From NCBI RefSeq assembly GCF_021249345.1, contig NZ_CP089588.1, forward strand, positions 1,426,001 through 1,490,000: DNA of 64,000 nt, read 5' to 3'. The notes under the pieces are model-generated. The model saw only the letters and a list, made by a program, of their open reading frames with translations, did not search any database and was not told where the DNA came from. Positions 1 through 8,632 of this stretch are shown here, one piece after another (position 1 is the stretch's first letter; each line of letters opens with the position of its first letter). Both the position numbers and the translations under genes were made by a program. The stretch comes from Halobacterium wangiae (GTDB taxonomy: Archaea > Halobacteriota > Halobacteria > Halobacteriales > Halobacteriaceae).

Positions 1-2
1 AG

Positions 3-605
3 GAGACGTCCGCGCTCTCCCCGCGACTCGCGCGCGCCGCCGACTGGGGCGTCTACGCGCTCGTCGTCAGCACGCTACTTGGCCTGCTCGCGTTCCTCAC
101 CAACCCCGTCCCGGACCCCTCGTTCCCGTGGGCGACGCTCCCGGCGTCGCTGCGCCTCCCGGTGACACAGCCACGCATCGAGCACTGGCCCGTGACGTAC
201 ACGCTCGCCGTCTGGACGTGGGTGTTCGCGCTCCCGCTCGCGTTGCTCGCGGTCTATCGGCGGATCGCACCGCGGATTGGTCTCGGTGCGAGCGCGTGGC
301 TCGTCGGCCTCCCGGCGGCGCTGATGGTCGTGCTCACGACGTACTGCCGGTTCTTCTGGCCGAAGCTCCACCCCGCGTCGTGGAACGCGCCCTCCTACAC
401 GTTCGCCTGCTGGGGCTACTGCTCGTCGTACGTACCGGCGTGGAGCAACCTGGCGTACCTCGTCGCGGGGCTCGGCGTCGGCGCGTTCCTGCTCGCTCGC
501 CAGCGCAGCGACCGCGGGCGCCTGGTCGCCGGCGCGTTCGGCGTCCTCGCACTCCCGCTCGGCCTGCCGGCGCTCGTCTACGCGCGACGGACCTCCGTCC
601 GGTAG
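3..605 (+). CDS. Multi-pass membrane protein, 5'-truncated by the window edge
   Basis: The frame is open from the first bases of the window to a TAG stop, so the true start lies to the left; an internal GTG at 162 is not needed as a start. The visible 200 residues hold about five hydrophobic helices separated by short loops: a WGVYALVV segment, a WTWVFALPLALLAVY segment, a GLPAALMVVL segment, a NLAYLVAGLGVGAFLLA segment and a LALPLGLPALVY segment. A CRFFWP loop and a CWGYCSS loop carry cysteines. I do not recognise the family. Its last 28 bases overlap the 3' end of the convergent gene on the minus strand. Confidence 0.7.
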   Translation, partial: ETSALSPRLARAADWGVYALVVSTLLGLLAFLTNPVPDPSFPWATLPASLRLPVTQPRIEHWPVTYTLAVWTWVFALPLALLAVYRRIAPRIGLGASAWLVGLPAALMVVLTTYCRFFWPKLHPASWNAPSYTFACWGYCSSYVPAWSNLAYLVAGLGVGAFLLARQRSDRGRLVAGAFGVLALPLGLPALVYARRTSVR

Positions 606-964
606 TAGTTGGCCACGGCGGCGACGACGAACGCCGCGGCGCTCACGGCGAGCGCGGTGGTCTGGTTCTCGGCGATGGGCTGGAGGTCGAGCACCGCGAG
701 CGCGACGACGGCGAGCACGTAGCCGAAGAAGCAGACGAACCACACCGAGTAGTACTCCAGACCGACCTGGTCGGTGACGACCGCCCAGCCGACGACGAAC
801 CCCGGACCGAGAATCAACAGCGGCCCCCACCACGGGGTGTTCGCGCCGGCGATCGCACTCAGGAGCACGGTCGCGGGCAACGCCACCATCAGCATCGACC
901 CGAGTACGACGCCGACTCGTTCCAGGGTGTCGGGAAGGGACACAGGCGGTATCCGGCGCCCCAC
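578..964 (-). CDS. Small four-helix membrane protein
   Basis: The 128-residue product starts at GTG 964. It has four hydrophobic segments: residues near 16-40, 46-60, 70-92 and 104-120. It ends in a short basic tail. It begins 10 nt after the stop of the RFC-like gene, so the two are probably co-transcribed, although nothing in the sequence links membrane biology to clamp loading. Its 3' end overlaps the convergent membrane protein gene by 28 nt. The family is not recognised. Confidence 0.65.
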   Translation of the reverse strand: MGRRIPPVSLPDTLERVGVVLGSMLMVALPATVLLSAIAGANTPWWGPLLILGPGFVVGWAVVTDQVGLEYYSVWFVCFFGYVLAVVALAVLDLQPIAENQTTALAVSAAAFVVAAVANYYRTEVRRA

Positions 965-973
965 GTAGAAAAG

Positions 974-1978
974 CTACCGCCCGAGTTCCGCGAGCAGGCG
1001 GCCGAGCTGGATGCGGTCGCTGTTCCCCTGCGTGAGGTCGAACTCCACGTCGCCGGCGAGCACGTGGAGCGCCGCGAGTTCGTCGCCGGAGTACCGCGAG
1101 CGTCCGACGCGGAGCAGGTCCCGCAGGACCTCCTCGCCGTCCATCCCCTCGTCGACGAGCAGGTCGTCGAGGGTCTTCCGGGCGTCCGTGAACTCGCCGG
1201 CCTCGGCGTCGTCGAGCATCGACTCGACGGCGTCGTCGGAGCCGACCTCCTGGAGCGTCTCGTAGGCGGCGTTCATCGTCACCTCGCCCTCCTGCTCGGC
1301 GGTCGTCTGGGCGCCCAGCACGGCCTTCCGGAGGTTGCCGTCGGCGTAGCCCGCGACGAACTCCAGGCCGTCCTCGTCGTAGTCGACGCCCTCCGCCTCG
1401 ACGATGTCGCGGAGTACGGCGACGATCTCTTCGGGCGTGGGGGCCCGCATCGACACCGGGAAACACCGCGAGTGGATCGGCGGGATGAGCTTCGAGGGCT
1501 GCCGGGTCCCGATGACGAACTGCGTCGCCTCGTGGTGGCGCTCCATCACGCGGCGCAGCGCCTGCTGGAAGTCCTCGCGGATAGCTTCGGCGTTGTCCAG
1601 TAGGATGGTGTTGTACTCCCCGGAGACCGGCGCGTAGCTCGCCGTCTCCTTGAGCACGTGGTTGATGAGGTCGGCCTTCGAGGAGTTCCGGCGGCGCTTC
1701 GAGGAGATGAACGACGCGAACCGGGGGTCCTCGCTGATCTCCTTCTTCGTCATGCCGAAGAAGTCCGCGACGTTCAGCTCCACGAGGTCGTTGTCGGGGT
1801 CCGCGTGCGCCTGCTCGGCGAGCGCGCGCACCGCGGCCGTCTTCCCCGTGCCCTCGGGGCCGTACACCACGAGGTTCACGGGTTCGTCGACGGCCTCCTG
1901 GAGGCGGTCGCGCACGTCGGCCTGCGGGATGTCCGCCAGCGACGGCGCGTGCGTGTCTATCCACAGCGGAGCGTCCAT
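974..1978 (-). CDS. rfcC: Replication factor C small-subunit-like AAA+ ATPase
   Basis: This is an AAA+ clamp-loader subunit of the kind that loads the PCNA sliding clamp on DNA. With ATG 1978 as start (334 aa; a GTG one codon upstream is also possible) it has Walker A GPEGTGKT at residues 40-47, a Walker-B position reading LLDNAE near 126-131, sensor-region IGTRQPSKLI, and an IHSRCFPV box matching the RFC SRC motif that supplies the arginine finger. The C-terminal third is the helical RFC collar. Walker B is unusual: small subunits normally read DEAD/DEAE, but here the catalytic glutamate position is Asn. Haloarchaea carry more than one small-subunit gene, and this looks like the divergent one. 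The symbol rests on that resemblance. The membrane protein gene follows closely. Confidence 0.85.
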   Translation of the reverse strand: MDAPLWIDTHAPSLADIPQADVRDRLQEAVDEPVNLVVYGPEGTGKTAAVRALAEQAHADPDNDLVELNVADFFGMTKKEISEDPRFASFISSKRRRNSSKADLINHVLKETASYAPVSGEYNTILLDNAEAIREDFQQALRRVMERHHEATQFVIGTRQPSKLIPPIHSRCFPVSMRAPTPEEIVAVLRDIVEAEGVDYDEDGLEFVAGYADGNLRKAVLGAQTTAEQEGEVTMNAAYETLQEVGSDDAVESMLDDAEAGEFTDARKTLDDLLVDEGMDGEEVLRDLLRVGRSRYSGDELAALHVLAGDVEFDLTQGNSDRIQLGRLLAELGR

Positions 1979-2061
1979 CACTGCGGGGTAGCCGCCCGGC
2001 GGTCAAGAATCGGTCGGTTGGCGGAGGCGGAACTGCCCGAAGCCGTGACGGGGGTCGCCCG

Positions 2062-3621
2062 TCAGGCAGTCGTGTTGGTCTCCGTCTCGTCGGGGGTCAC
2101 GGTGGCAGCGTCGACGACCAGTTCACCGTCGACGAGGTCGGGGCCGTCTTCCACCCCGCCGGACGTGACGAAGTCGAAGGTGCTGGTCGCGTTGCCGGCG
2201 TCGGTCTGGTTCGTCTCGACGTGCGGCACCGCGACGACCGTCTCCGTGTCGCTCAGCGTCACGTTTCCGAAGTCGGCGCCGGGCACGTCTCCGTACAGCG
2301 TGACGTTGACGTCCTCGTGGTAGCCGGCTTCGAGGTAGTCGGAGACGCCGACGACGGTCTCCGGCCCGGCCGACGCGTTCGCGTCGAGGACGCTGTCGTC
2401 GTGGAGGGCGACGTAGCCGCCCTCGGGGACGAACACGGAGTCGACGGTGAACGTCCCGCCGGTCACGTTCTGGTCCTCGACGTCGACCGCGGACTCGTTC
2501 GTGACGTCGATCACGTCGAACTCACTGGAGTTCTCCGTGGTGACGCCGTGGATGTACGTCGCGTTCGGGACGCCCGTGGTGTCCACCTCGAACGTCACGG
2601 TCGTGGTCTCGCCGGCTCCGACCGCGACCGTCTGGTGCACCACGACGTCGACGTCCCCGTCTTCGAGGCGGAAGGCGACGTCCTCCTCGCGGTTCTCGCC
2701 ACCCTCGTTGGTCACCGTCGCGTCGACCGTGACGTTGCTGCCCGGCACCGCGTACCCGGGTGCGTCGAGGTCCTCGACGACCAGGCCGCCGGTCGCCGCC
2801 TCGGTGTCGTCGGTCGCGCCGTCGTCCTCACCGGGCGTCGTCTCGCCCGCGAAGGTCACCTCGGCGGAGTCGGTGACGGGTTCGCCGTCGACGAGGTACG
2901 GACCGTCCTCCTGGCCGTCACTCGTGACGAAGTCGAAGGTCGGCGACTCCTGCTGTTGCTGCTGGGCAGCGCCGAACATCGCGGTGGCGTTCCCGTCGGT
3001 TGTGTTGTCGTCCGTGGTGTCGTTCGTGCCGCCGTTCGGCGTCTCTGTGGTCGTCTCCGTCGTAGTCGTCTCCGTCGTGGTCGTGTCTGCCGTAGTCGTG
3101 TCCGTCGTTGTGGTGGTCGTGTCCGTCGCCGTGGTCGTCTCGTTGTCGTCCGGCGTGGTCGTCGGCTGGCCGCCCTGGTCGGTGTCGCTGGTCTCCTGGT
3201 GGGCCATCGCCACCAGCGTCTCCGTGCCGTTCACGGCGGTGTTCTCGAAGTCGGCGCCGGGCACGTCCTCGTACAGCGTGACGGTGACGTCCTCGTAGCT
3301 ACCCGCTTCGAGGTAGTCGGAGACGCCGATTACGTCCCCGACGGTGTCGTTCGCTCCGCCGGTAGTGGCGTGGACGGCGACGTAGCCGCCCTCGGGGAGC
3401 GTGACGTTCTGGATAGTGACTGTGTTCCCCGTCGCGGTCTGGTCGTCGAACGTCACGCTGGCGTCGGCCTGCTGTAGCGCGTTCGAGGCGTCTGTCTGTG
3501 GTGCGGTGCTCTGTGTCGTCGTCGGCGCCACGAACGCGGCCGCCGCCACGCCGCCAGAGAGTGCGACCATGGCGGCGACAGCGACGACGCCGAGCGTTCG
3601 GATGTGTCCAGCTGTGGGCAT
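2062..3621 (-). CDS. Secreted DUF7282-type surface protein with two modules and Thr-rich linker
   Basis: The 519-residue precursor (ATG 3621; a TTG two codons upstream is less likely) begins with a Sec-like signal: short basic N-region, hydrophobic core LGVVAVAAMVAL and small residues to about 32. The mature part has two copies of one beta-rich module, about residues 48-150 and 385-500. Both share VSDYLEAG, EDV.VTLY.DVPGADF and TFDFVTS..EDGP.LVDGE signatures. Between them lie a long Thr/Asp linker (about 155-210), likely O-glycosylated by analogy with haloarchaeal S-layer proteins, and a CARDB-like segment (about 280-375). No lipobox or PGF-CTERM anchor is seen. A TATA-like TTTATT lies about 30 nt upstream. 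A role outside the cell is inferred; the ligand is unknown. Confidence 0.8.
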   Translation of the reverse strand: MPTAGHIRTLGVVAVAAMVALSGGVAAAAFVAPTTTQSTAPQTDASNALQQADASVTFDDQTATGNTVTIQNVTLPEGGYVAVHATTGGANDTVGDVIGVSDYLEAGSYEDVTVTLYEDVPGADFENTAVNGTETLVAMAHQETSDTDQGGQPTTTPDDNETTTATDTTTTTTDTTTADTTTTETTTTETTTETPNGGTNDTTDDNTTDGNATAMFGAAQQQQQESPTFDFVTSDGQEDGPYLVDGEPVTDSAEVTFAGETTPGEDDGATDDTEAATGGLVVEDLDAPGYAVPGSNVTVDATVTNEGGENREEDVAFRLEDGDVDVVVHQTVAVGAGETTTVTFEVDTTGVPNATYIHGVTTENSSEFDVIDVTNESAVDVEDQNVTGGTFTVDSVFVPEGGYVALHDDSVLDANASAGPETVVGVSDYLEAGYHEDVNVTLYGDVPGADFGNVTLSDTETVVAVPHVETNQTDAGNATSTFDFVTSGGVEDGPDLVDGELVVDAATVTPDETETNTTA

Positions 3622-3848
3622 CTGCAATCGGGGTGATACGTACGGTCGGCCAATAAACCGAAATCATAGTTAAGCCGCTTTTCGGACTATACAGGGCTGC
3701 TACTGCCGGAACAGGCCGACGGTACTGCTCGACAACCCGACCGTACTCCGTCACAATCGTGTCGTACAGGCAACTTCTCTCTCCTCGGCGGCCGACCGGT
3801 CGCCCGGCTATCGGTGTCGTTTTGCGCTCGGCCCGACCAACTCGTAGC
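3622..3848. promoter_or_regulatory. Divergent promoter region between surface protein and rnz
   Basis: This AT-richer stretch separates two divergent genes. On the minus strand, TTTATT near 3650-3656 sits about 30 nt before ATG 3621. On the plus strand, GTTTTG near 3820-3826 sits about 25 nt before ATG 3849. Both spacings fit archaeal TATA boxes driving transcripts with very short or no leaders. No clear operator palindrome is visible. Confidence 0.5.
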
Positions 3849-4778
3849 ATGACGCTCCAGGTGACGTTCCTCGGGACGAGCGGCGCCATCCCGACGACGG
3901 CACGCAACCCGAGCTCGGTGTTCGTCCGGCGCGAGGGCGAGGCGTTCCTCTTCGACGCTGGCGAGGCGACGCAGCGCCAGATGATGCGCTACGGCACGGG
4001 CTTCGACGTCTCCGACGTGTTCGTCACGCACGCCCACGGCGACCACGTCCTCGGACTCCCGGGACTCGTCCAGACGTGGGACTTCAACGACCGCGAGGAC
4101 ACGCTGACGATCCACGTCCCCCGGGGTATCGGCCGCTCGGTCCGACAGTTAGTGTTCGCCATCGGCGGGGACGTCGGCTACCCGGTCCGCGTCGAGGAGG
4201 TCGACCCGGGGGAGGTCGCTCTCGACCGCGAGGAGTTCGAGGTCCGCGCGTTCCAGACCGACCACCGCACCACATCCGTCGGCTACGCGCTCGTCGAGGA
4301 CGACCGGAAGGGCCGCTTCGACCGGGAGCGCGCGGAGGAACTCGGCGTCCCCGTCGGCCCGAAATTCTCCCGACTCCACGACGGCGAAGCGGTCGAACTG
4401 GACGACGGGACGGTCGTCCGCCCGGAGCAGGTCGTCGGCGACCCGCGGCCCGGTCGCACGCTTGTCTACACGGGTGACACGCGGCCCCACGACGCAGTGG
4501 TCGCCGCCGCCGAGGGCGCCGACCTCCTGATCCACGACGCGACGTTCGCCGACGACGCCGCCGACCGCGCCGCCCAGACCGGCCACTCGACCGCCGGCGA
4601 GGCAGCTGACGTCGCCACTCGCGCCGGAGTCGCGGCGCTCGCGCTCACGCACATCTCCTCGCGGTACGCGGGCGACGCTCGGGAGATCAGGGAGGACGCG
4701 GAGAAGGCCTTCGACGGCGAGGTGTTCGTCGCTCACGACGGCCTGGAGTACGACGTGCCGTTCCCCGACGCCGAGTGA
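3849..4778 (+). CDS. rnz: Ribonuclease Z (tRNA 3'-endonuclease)
   Basis: tRNase Z cleaves tRNA precursors after the discriminator base, making the 3' end ready for CCA addition. The 309-residue protein is a metallo-beta-lactamase-fold enzyme of the short archaeal/bacterial type. The zinc motif HAHGDH is at 61-66, preceded by the conserved LGTSGAIPT start and FDAGEATQRQ loop. Later metal ligands are visible in DHRTTSVGYAL, YTGDTR and LTHISSRY. ATG 3849 is preferred over an upstream GTG at 3759, because the family starts at this point and a T-rich box lies about 25 nt upstream. The stop codon lies inside a perfect hairpin that is part of a tandem repeat. Confidence 0.95.
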   Translation: MTLQVTFLGTSGAIPTTARNPSSVFVRREGEAFLFDAGEATQRQMMRYGTGFDVSDVFVTHAHGDHVLGLPGLVQTWDFNDREDTLTIHVPRGIGRSVRQLVFAIGGDVGYPVRVEEVDPGEVALDREEFEVRAFQTDHRTTSVGYALVEDDRKGRFDRERAEELGVPVGPKFSRLHDGEAVELDDGTVVRPEQVVGDPRPGRTLVYTGDTRPHDAVVAAAEGADLLIHDATFADDAADRAAQTGHSTAGEAADVATRAGVAALALTHISSRYAGDAREIREDAEKAFDGEVFVAHDGLEYDVPFPDAE

Positions 4779-4881
4779 CCTGGCGGTCACTCGACCCCGC
4801 GATCACTTCGTTCTCGCGGACGCCGAATAACTCCGTTATTCGAGCCCACAGTCGCTTCGCTCCTGCGGACGCCGACTGACG
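4766..4881 (+). repeat. Tandem ~50-bp hairpin repeats beginning at the rnz stop codon
   Basis: Three decaying units each contain GACGCCGA followed by a stop-like triplet (TGA, TAA, TGA). Unit 1 carries GAGTGACC (4773-4780) paired with GGTCACTC (4785-4792), and it includes the rnz stop. Unit 2 carries GAATAAC (4825-4831) paired with GTTATTC (4835-4841). Unit 3 (from about 4861) has lost its right arm. The two intact stems differ in sequence but keep full complementarity. Confidence 0.7.
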
Positions 4882-4900
4882 GCGGCGCTCGGCCCGAGTA

Positions 4901-5101
4901 CTACGTCCGTTCCTTGATCTTGTCGGCGAGTTCCACCGCACTCGCGCGCTTCTCGCCGACGATCGCGCCGACGAGCGCGCCGACGCCGCCGCCGGTGCTC
5001 GCGGCGTTCCGGCTGATCGCGCCGCCGACCGCAGCCCCGACGGCCGCACCCATGGCAGCGTACTTCGCTCGACTCATCGCGACTTTGAGTTGACCTCTCA
5101 T
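4901..5101 (-). CDS. Small glycine-rich membrane-associated protein
   Basis: The 66-residue product starts at ATG 5101. It has a short basic N-terminus and an alanine/glycine-rich hydrophobic stretch with repeated GxxxG spacing (AAMGAAVGAAVGGAI, then GGGVGALVGAIVG), as in glycine-zipper proteins that insert in membranes. The tail is charged. A second in-frame ATG lies eight codons downstream. The W-rich AAGTTTAT box on this strand is about 25-30 nt upstream, which favours the longer start. Function is unknown. Confidence 0.6.
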   Translation of the reverse strand: MRGQLKVAMSRAKYAAMGAAVGAAVGGAISRNAASTGGGVGALVGAIVGEKRASAVELADKIKERT

Positions 5102-5298
5102 ACGGTTGTATTGGAGCACGAGGCGGATAAACTTACTCGCCGAGCGATGGGAGCGTTCGTCGCGAGTGCGGTCAGCACCGTCACCTCGTCGCGTTCCCCG
5201 GAACGCCTCCGTGGGGAGTCCCGTGGGTCGGTTCGTTTGACCGGCGACCCCCGCCCCGCCGTGCACTTATTACCCGTCGAATACTACGTAGTGGCGAG

Positions 5299-7263
5299 TT
5301 GAGTACCCGTACGAGCGCCCTCGACGCCCTCGTCTTTGGCGTCGACGTGCAGAGTGGCGACGTGCGTGGGGACGCACCCTCCTACGCGCTCGTCGTCTTC
5401 GACGGAGAGACGATAGAGCGCGACGTCGTCACCCGCCGGAAGCTACTGCGCCGCGTCGACAGCGAGGAACCGGCCATCCTCGCGACGGACAACATGTACG
5501 AGCTGGCGGCGGACAAGGACCAGCTCGTCCACCTCCTCCGGGGGCTGCCCGAGGCGACGAAACTGGTGCAGGTGACCGGCGACGAGCGCCCGGAACCGCT
5601 GTCCCGGGTCGCCAAGCGCCACGGCGTCCCCTACGGCAAACCCGCGATGGAGGAGGCCGAGGCCGCGGCCCGTCTCGCCGCGCGGAACGTCGGCTACGAG
5701 GTGTCGGCGTTCACGAACGAGACGACGGTGAAGGTCTCCCGGGGCCGCTCGACGGGTGGCGGTGGCGGGTGGAGCGAGGACCGCTTCACGCGCCGCATCC
5801 ACGGCTCCGTGAAGCGCGCGAGTCGCGAGGTGGAGTCGAAGCTGACGGAGGCCGGCCTCGAGTTCGAGCGGGAGGTCACGGAGAAGTACGGCGGCTACGC
5901 GAACGCCGTCTTCACCGTGCAGGCCCGCCCCGAGGACATCCCCGTCTCCAGTCGGCGCTCCGGTGACACCCGCGTGGAGGTCGAGCCAGTGCGTCGGGAC
6001 GGCATCGAGTTCCGGCCGCTCGCGCGCCGCCGGGACCGCGTGTTCGTCGGCGTCGACCCTGGCACGACGACGGCCGTCGCGCTGGTCGGCCTGGACGGCC
6101 ACGTACTCGACGTGATGAGCACGCGGACCGCCGACACCGCCGCGGTCATCGAGTGGATCATCGAACACGGCCGTCCCATCCTGGTCGCGGCGGACGTGAC
6201 GCCGATGCCGAACACCGTCGAGAAGATCCGCGCGAGCTTCGACGCCGCCGGCTGGGCGCCCGACACGGACCTCCCGGTCGACGAGAAACAGCACCGCACC
6301 CGCGAGGAGGGGTACGACGACGACCACCAGCGGGACGCCCTGGCGGCGGCGCTGTACGCCTACGATGCCCACGAGGACCAGATCCGGCGCGTCACCGAGC
6401 AGACGCCGCGCGAACTCGACGTTGGCGAGGTGGTGGGGCGGGTCGTCGGCGGCGAACCGCTCACCGCCGTCCTCTCGGACCTCGAGGAGTCCGAGGAGCC
6501 CGAGGAGGAGACGGTCGAGCACGACCCCCGGGAGCTCACCGCGGAGGAGCGCCGCATCCGCGACCTGCAGTCCCAGGTCGGGCGGCTCCGGTCCCACGTC
6601 GCGGACCTGGAGGCCGAACTCGACGAGAAGGACGACCAGATCGCGGAGTACGAGGACGAACTCTCCGAGGCTCGCCGCGAGGAGCGCCAGGAGGCCCGCG
6701 AGCGCCGCGAGGCCACCCGCCTCCAGTGGGAGAACGACCGCCTCGAGACCGAACTCGACGAGGAGCGCGAGCGCGCCGACGAACTCGCGTCGAAGCTCGA
6801 GCGGCTGAAGGAACTGTGGAAACTCGACCACTCGAACTTCGCGGACGTGAACACGAGCGGCGACCTCGTCGCCGTCAAACCCATCGACCAGTTCACCGTC
6901 GACGCTATCGAGGCCGTCGACGAGGAGTACGGCATCGCCAGCGGCGACGTCGTCTACCTCCGGGACGCCTCCGGCGCGGGCCGCCGCACCGCGGAACTGC
7001 TCGCGTCGTTCGACCCCCGCGTCGTCCTGCGCTCGGGCGGGCTCTCGGACGCCGCCGACGAGGTGCTGTTCGAACACGACGTCCCGGTCGGCCCCGCCGA
7101 CGACGTGACCATCCGCGAGGTGGACGAACTCGCGCTCGCCAGCGAACGGGACGTGGAGGCGGTCGTCGCGGAGTGGCGCGAGCGCCGCGAGGAACGACAG
7201 CGCGAGCAGAAGGAGAGCATGGTCGACTCCATCATCAGCGAACACCGCGCCGACCGGGAGTAG
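5299..7263 (+). CDS. DUF460 protein: RuvC/RNase H-like domain with coiled coil
   Basis: This is the archaeal DUF460 (COG2433) type, a predicted RuvC/YqgF-like nuclease of unknown substrate. The 654 residues split in three. An N-terminal region of about 240 aa is followed by an RNase H-fold core opening with FVGVDPGTTTAVAL (Asp at 253) and continuing through VAADVTPMP and a D-rich DDDHQRDALAAALYAY motif typical of the acidic active site. A long charged coiled coil (about 416-507) leads to a C-terminal domain. The TTG at 5299 fits a leaderless transcript, since CTTATTA lies about 27 nt upstream. A role in nucleic-acid processing is predicted from the fold only. Confidence 0.85.
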   Translation: MSTRTSALDALVFGVDVQSGDVRGDAPSYALVVFDGETIERDVVTRRKLLRRVDSEEPAILATDNMYELAADKDQLVHLLRGLPEATKLVQVTGDERPEPLSRVAKRHGVPYGKPAMEEAEAAARLAARNVGYEVSAFTNETTVKVSRGRSTGGGGGWSEDRFTRRIHGSVKRASREVESKLTEAGLEFEREVTEKYGGYANAVFTVQARPEDIPVSSRRSGDTRVEVEPVRRDGIEFRPLARRRDRVFVGVDPGTTTAVALVGLDGHVLDVMSTRTADTAAVIEWIIEHGRPILVAADVTPMPNTVEKIRASFDAAGWAPDTDLPVDEKQHRTREEGYDDDHQRDALAAALYAYDAHEDQIRRVTEQTPRELDVGEVVGRVVGGEPLTAVLSDLEESEEPEEETVEHDPRELTAEERRIRDLQSQVGRLRSHVADLEAELDEKDDQIAEYEDELSEARREERQEARERREATRLQWENDRLETELDEERERADELASKLERLKELWKLDHSNFADVNTSGDLVAVKPIDQFTVDAIEAVDEEYGIASGDVVYLRDASGAGRRTAELLASFDPRVVLRSGGLSDAADEVLFEHDVPVGPADDVTIREVDELALASERDVEAVVAEWRERREERQREQKESMVDSIISEHRADRE

Positions 7264-7321
7264 CGTGTACGACGAAGAGGCGACAGCTTTTGTGTCGGGC
7301 GAGCGACGGGGTAGGTGACCG

Positions 7322-8536
7322 ATGACCTCCGAGAGCGGACCGACGCCACCGTCGGAGCGCATCGTCGGACTCGACGCGCTCCGCGGGTTCGCACTCCTCG
7401 GCATCCTCGTCATCAACGTGCGACTGTTCTCGATGCCGGAGGTGGTGTTGCTCAACCCGACGGCGTACGGGGAGTTCACCGGGGCGAACTACTGGGCCTG
7501 GTTCGCCGGCCACGTCCTCGTCCAGCAGAAGTTCATGACGCTGTTCACCGTGCTGTTCGGCGGGGGCGTCGTCCTCTTCACCCGCAACGCCGAGCGGCGC
7601 GGCGACCCGGCGCTCGGACTCCAGTTCCGGCGGGCGCAGTGGCTCGTCGTCTTCGGCCTCGCCCACGCCTACCTGCTGTGGTACGGCGACATCCTGGTCG
7701 CCTACGGCGTCACCGCACTCGGAGTGGTCTACCTCCGCGACCAGACGCCGCGAACGCTGACCCTGCTCGGTGTCGCCCTGCTCCTGGTTCCCTCCGTCAC
7801 CGAGGTCCTGTGGGCGCTGTTCGGCGACCTCTCGGCGTTCGCCGACACCTGGCGGCCGGCCCAGGACGCCCTCCGGGCGGAAGTCGAGACGTACCGGAGC
7901 GGCTGGCTCGCCCAGATGGACCACCGCGTCCCGACGGCGTTCGGCCGGCAGACGTCGGGCTACCTCTCGTCCACCGTCTGGCGCGTGAGTGGGACGATGC
8001 TGTTCGGGATGGCGCTGTTCAAGTGGGGCGTGCTGACCAACGACCGGTCGACCCGGTTCTACCGCCGTCTCGTCGTCGTCGGCGCGGCCAGCGGCCTCGC
8101 GGTCGTGCTCGCCGGCGTCTGGTACGTCGAGGCGGCCGACTGGTCGGCGTCGGCGGCGCTGTTCTGGATCCAGTTCAACTACTGGGGGAGTCTCCCGCTG
8201 GCGGGCGCGTACGTCGGCCTCGTCATGCTGTACGCCCGGTGGCGGCCCGGGGGCGTCGTGACGCGGACGCTCGCTGCGGTCGGTCGGACCGCCTTCAGCA
8301 ACTACGTCCTCCAGTCGGTGCTCGCCACGACCGTCTTCTACGGCCACGGCCTCGGGCTGTTCGGCCGGGTGAGCCGCGTCGAGGCGCTCGGCGTCGTCGC
8401 GGCCATCTGGGCGGTCCAGGTCGTGCTGTCGGTCGTCTGGCTCCGGTACTTCCGGTACGGCCCGATGGAGTGGCTCTGGCGCGTGCTCACCTACGGCGAA
8501 CGCCAGCCGCTCTGGAAGCCCCGACCGGAGGAGTGA
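7322..8536 (+). CDS. DUF418 family membrane protein
   Basis: The 404-residue protein belongs to the DUF418 (YeiB-like) family of polytopic membrane proteins. The family opening is present: IVGLDALRGFALLGILVINV, a classic acyltransferase-3-like first helix. About ten hydrophobic helices follow, with the conserved TVLFGGGVVLF and FGLAHAYLLWYGDIL segments, and AFSNYVLQS and LRYFRYGPMEWLWRVLTYG near the C-terminus. The family's biochemical role is unsettled. It stands alone between the DUF460 gene and tyrS. Confidence 0.88.
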   Translation: MTSESGPTPPSERIVGLDALRGFALLGILVINVRLFSMPEVVLLNPTAYGEFTGANYWAWFAGHVLVQQKFMTLFTVLFGGGVVLFTRNAERRGDPALGLQFRRAQWLVVFGLAHAYLLWYGDILVAYGVTALGVVYLRDQTPRTLTLLGVALLLVPSVTEVLWALFGDLSAFADTWRPAQDALRAEVETYRSGWLAQMDHRVPTAFGRQTSGYLSSTVWRVSGTMLFGMALFKWGVLTNDRSTRFYRRLVVVGAASGLAVVLAGVWYVEAADWSASAALFWIQFNYWGSLPLAGAYVGLVMLYARWRPGGVVTRTLAAVGRTAFSNYVLQSVLATTVFYGHGLGLFGRVSRVEALGVVAAIWAVQVVLSVVWLRYFRYGPMEWLWRVLTYGERQPLWKPRPEE

Positions 8537-8577
8537 GGCTCCGGAGCGAACGCCCTGTGGCGACCACCCACCAGACA

Positions 8578-8595
8578 GAACCGTTCACACGGTTC
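8578..8595 (+). terminator. Short inverted repeat between DUF418 gene and tyrS
   Basis: GAACCG (8578-8583) and CGGTTC (8590-8595) form a 6-bp stem with a 6-nt loop, about 40 nt after the DUF418 stop and 37 nt before the tyrS start. It has no strong T-run, so termination is only one possibility. Confidence 0.3.
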
Positions 8596-8632
8596 CAGAA
8601 CGCCTAACTCCGCGCGTGGATTCTGCCCGAGC

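Noticed and set aside
75-2006. Very long minus-strand ORF (643 aa) and similar long Arg/Pro/Gly-rich frames elsewhere
   Set aside because: They lie antisense or frame-shifted to recognisable genes and have the composition of GC-biased shadow frames.
8537-8632. Possible Tyr leader before tyrS
   Set aside because: No short ORF with repeated Tyr codons is present; only a 6-bp inverted repeat was found.
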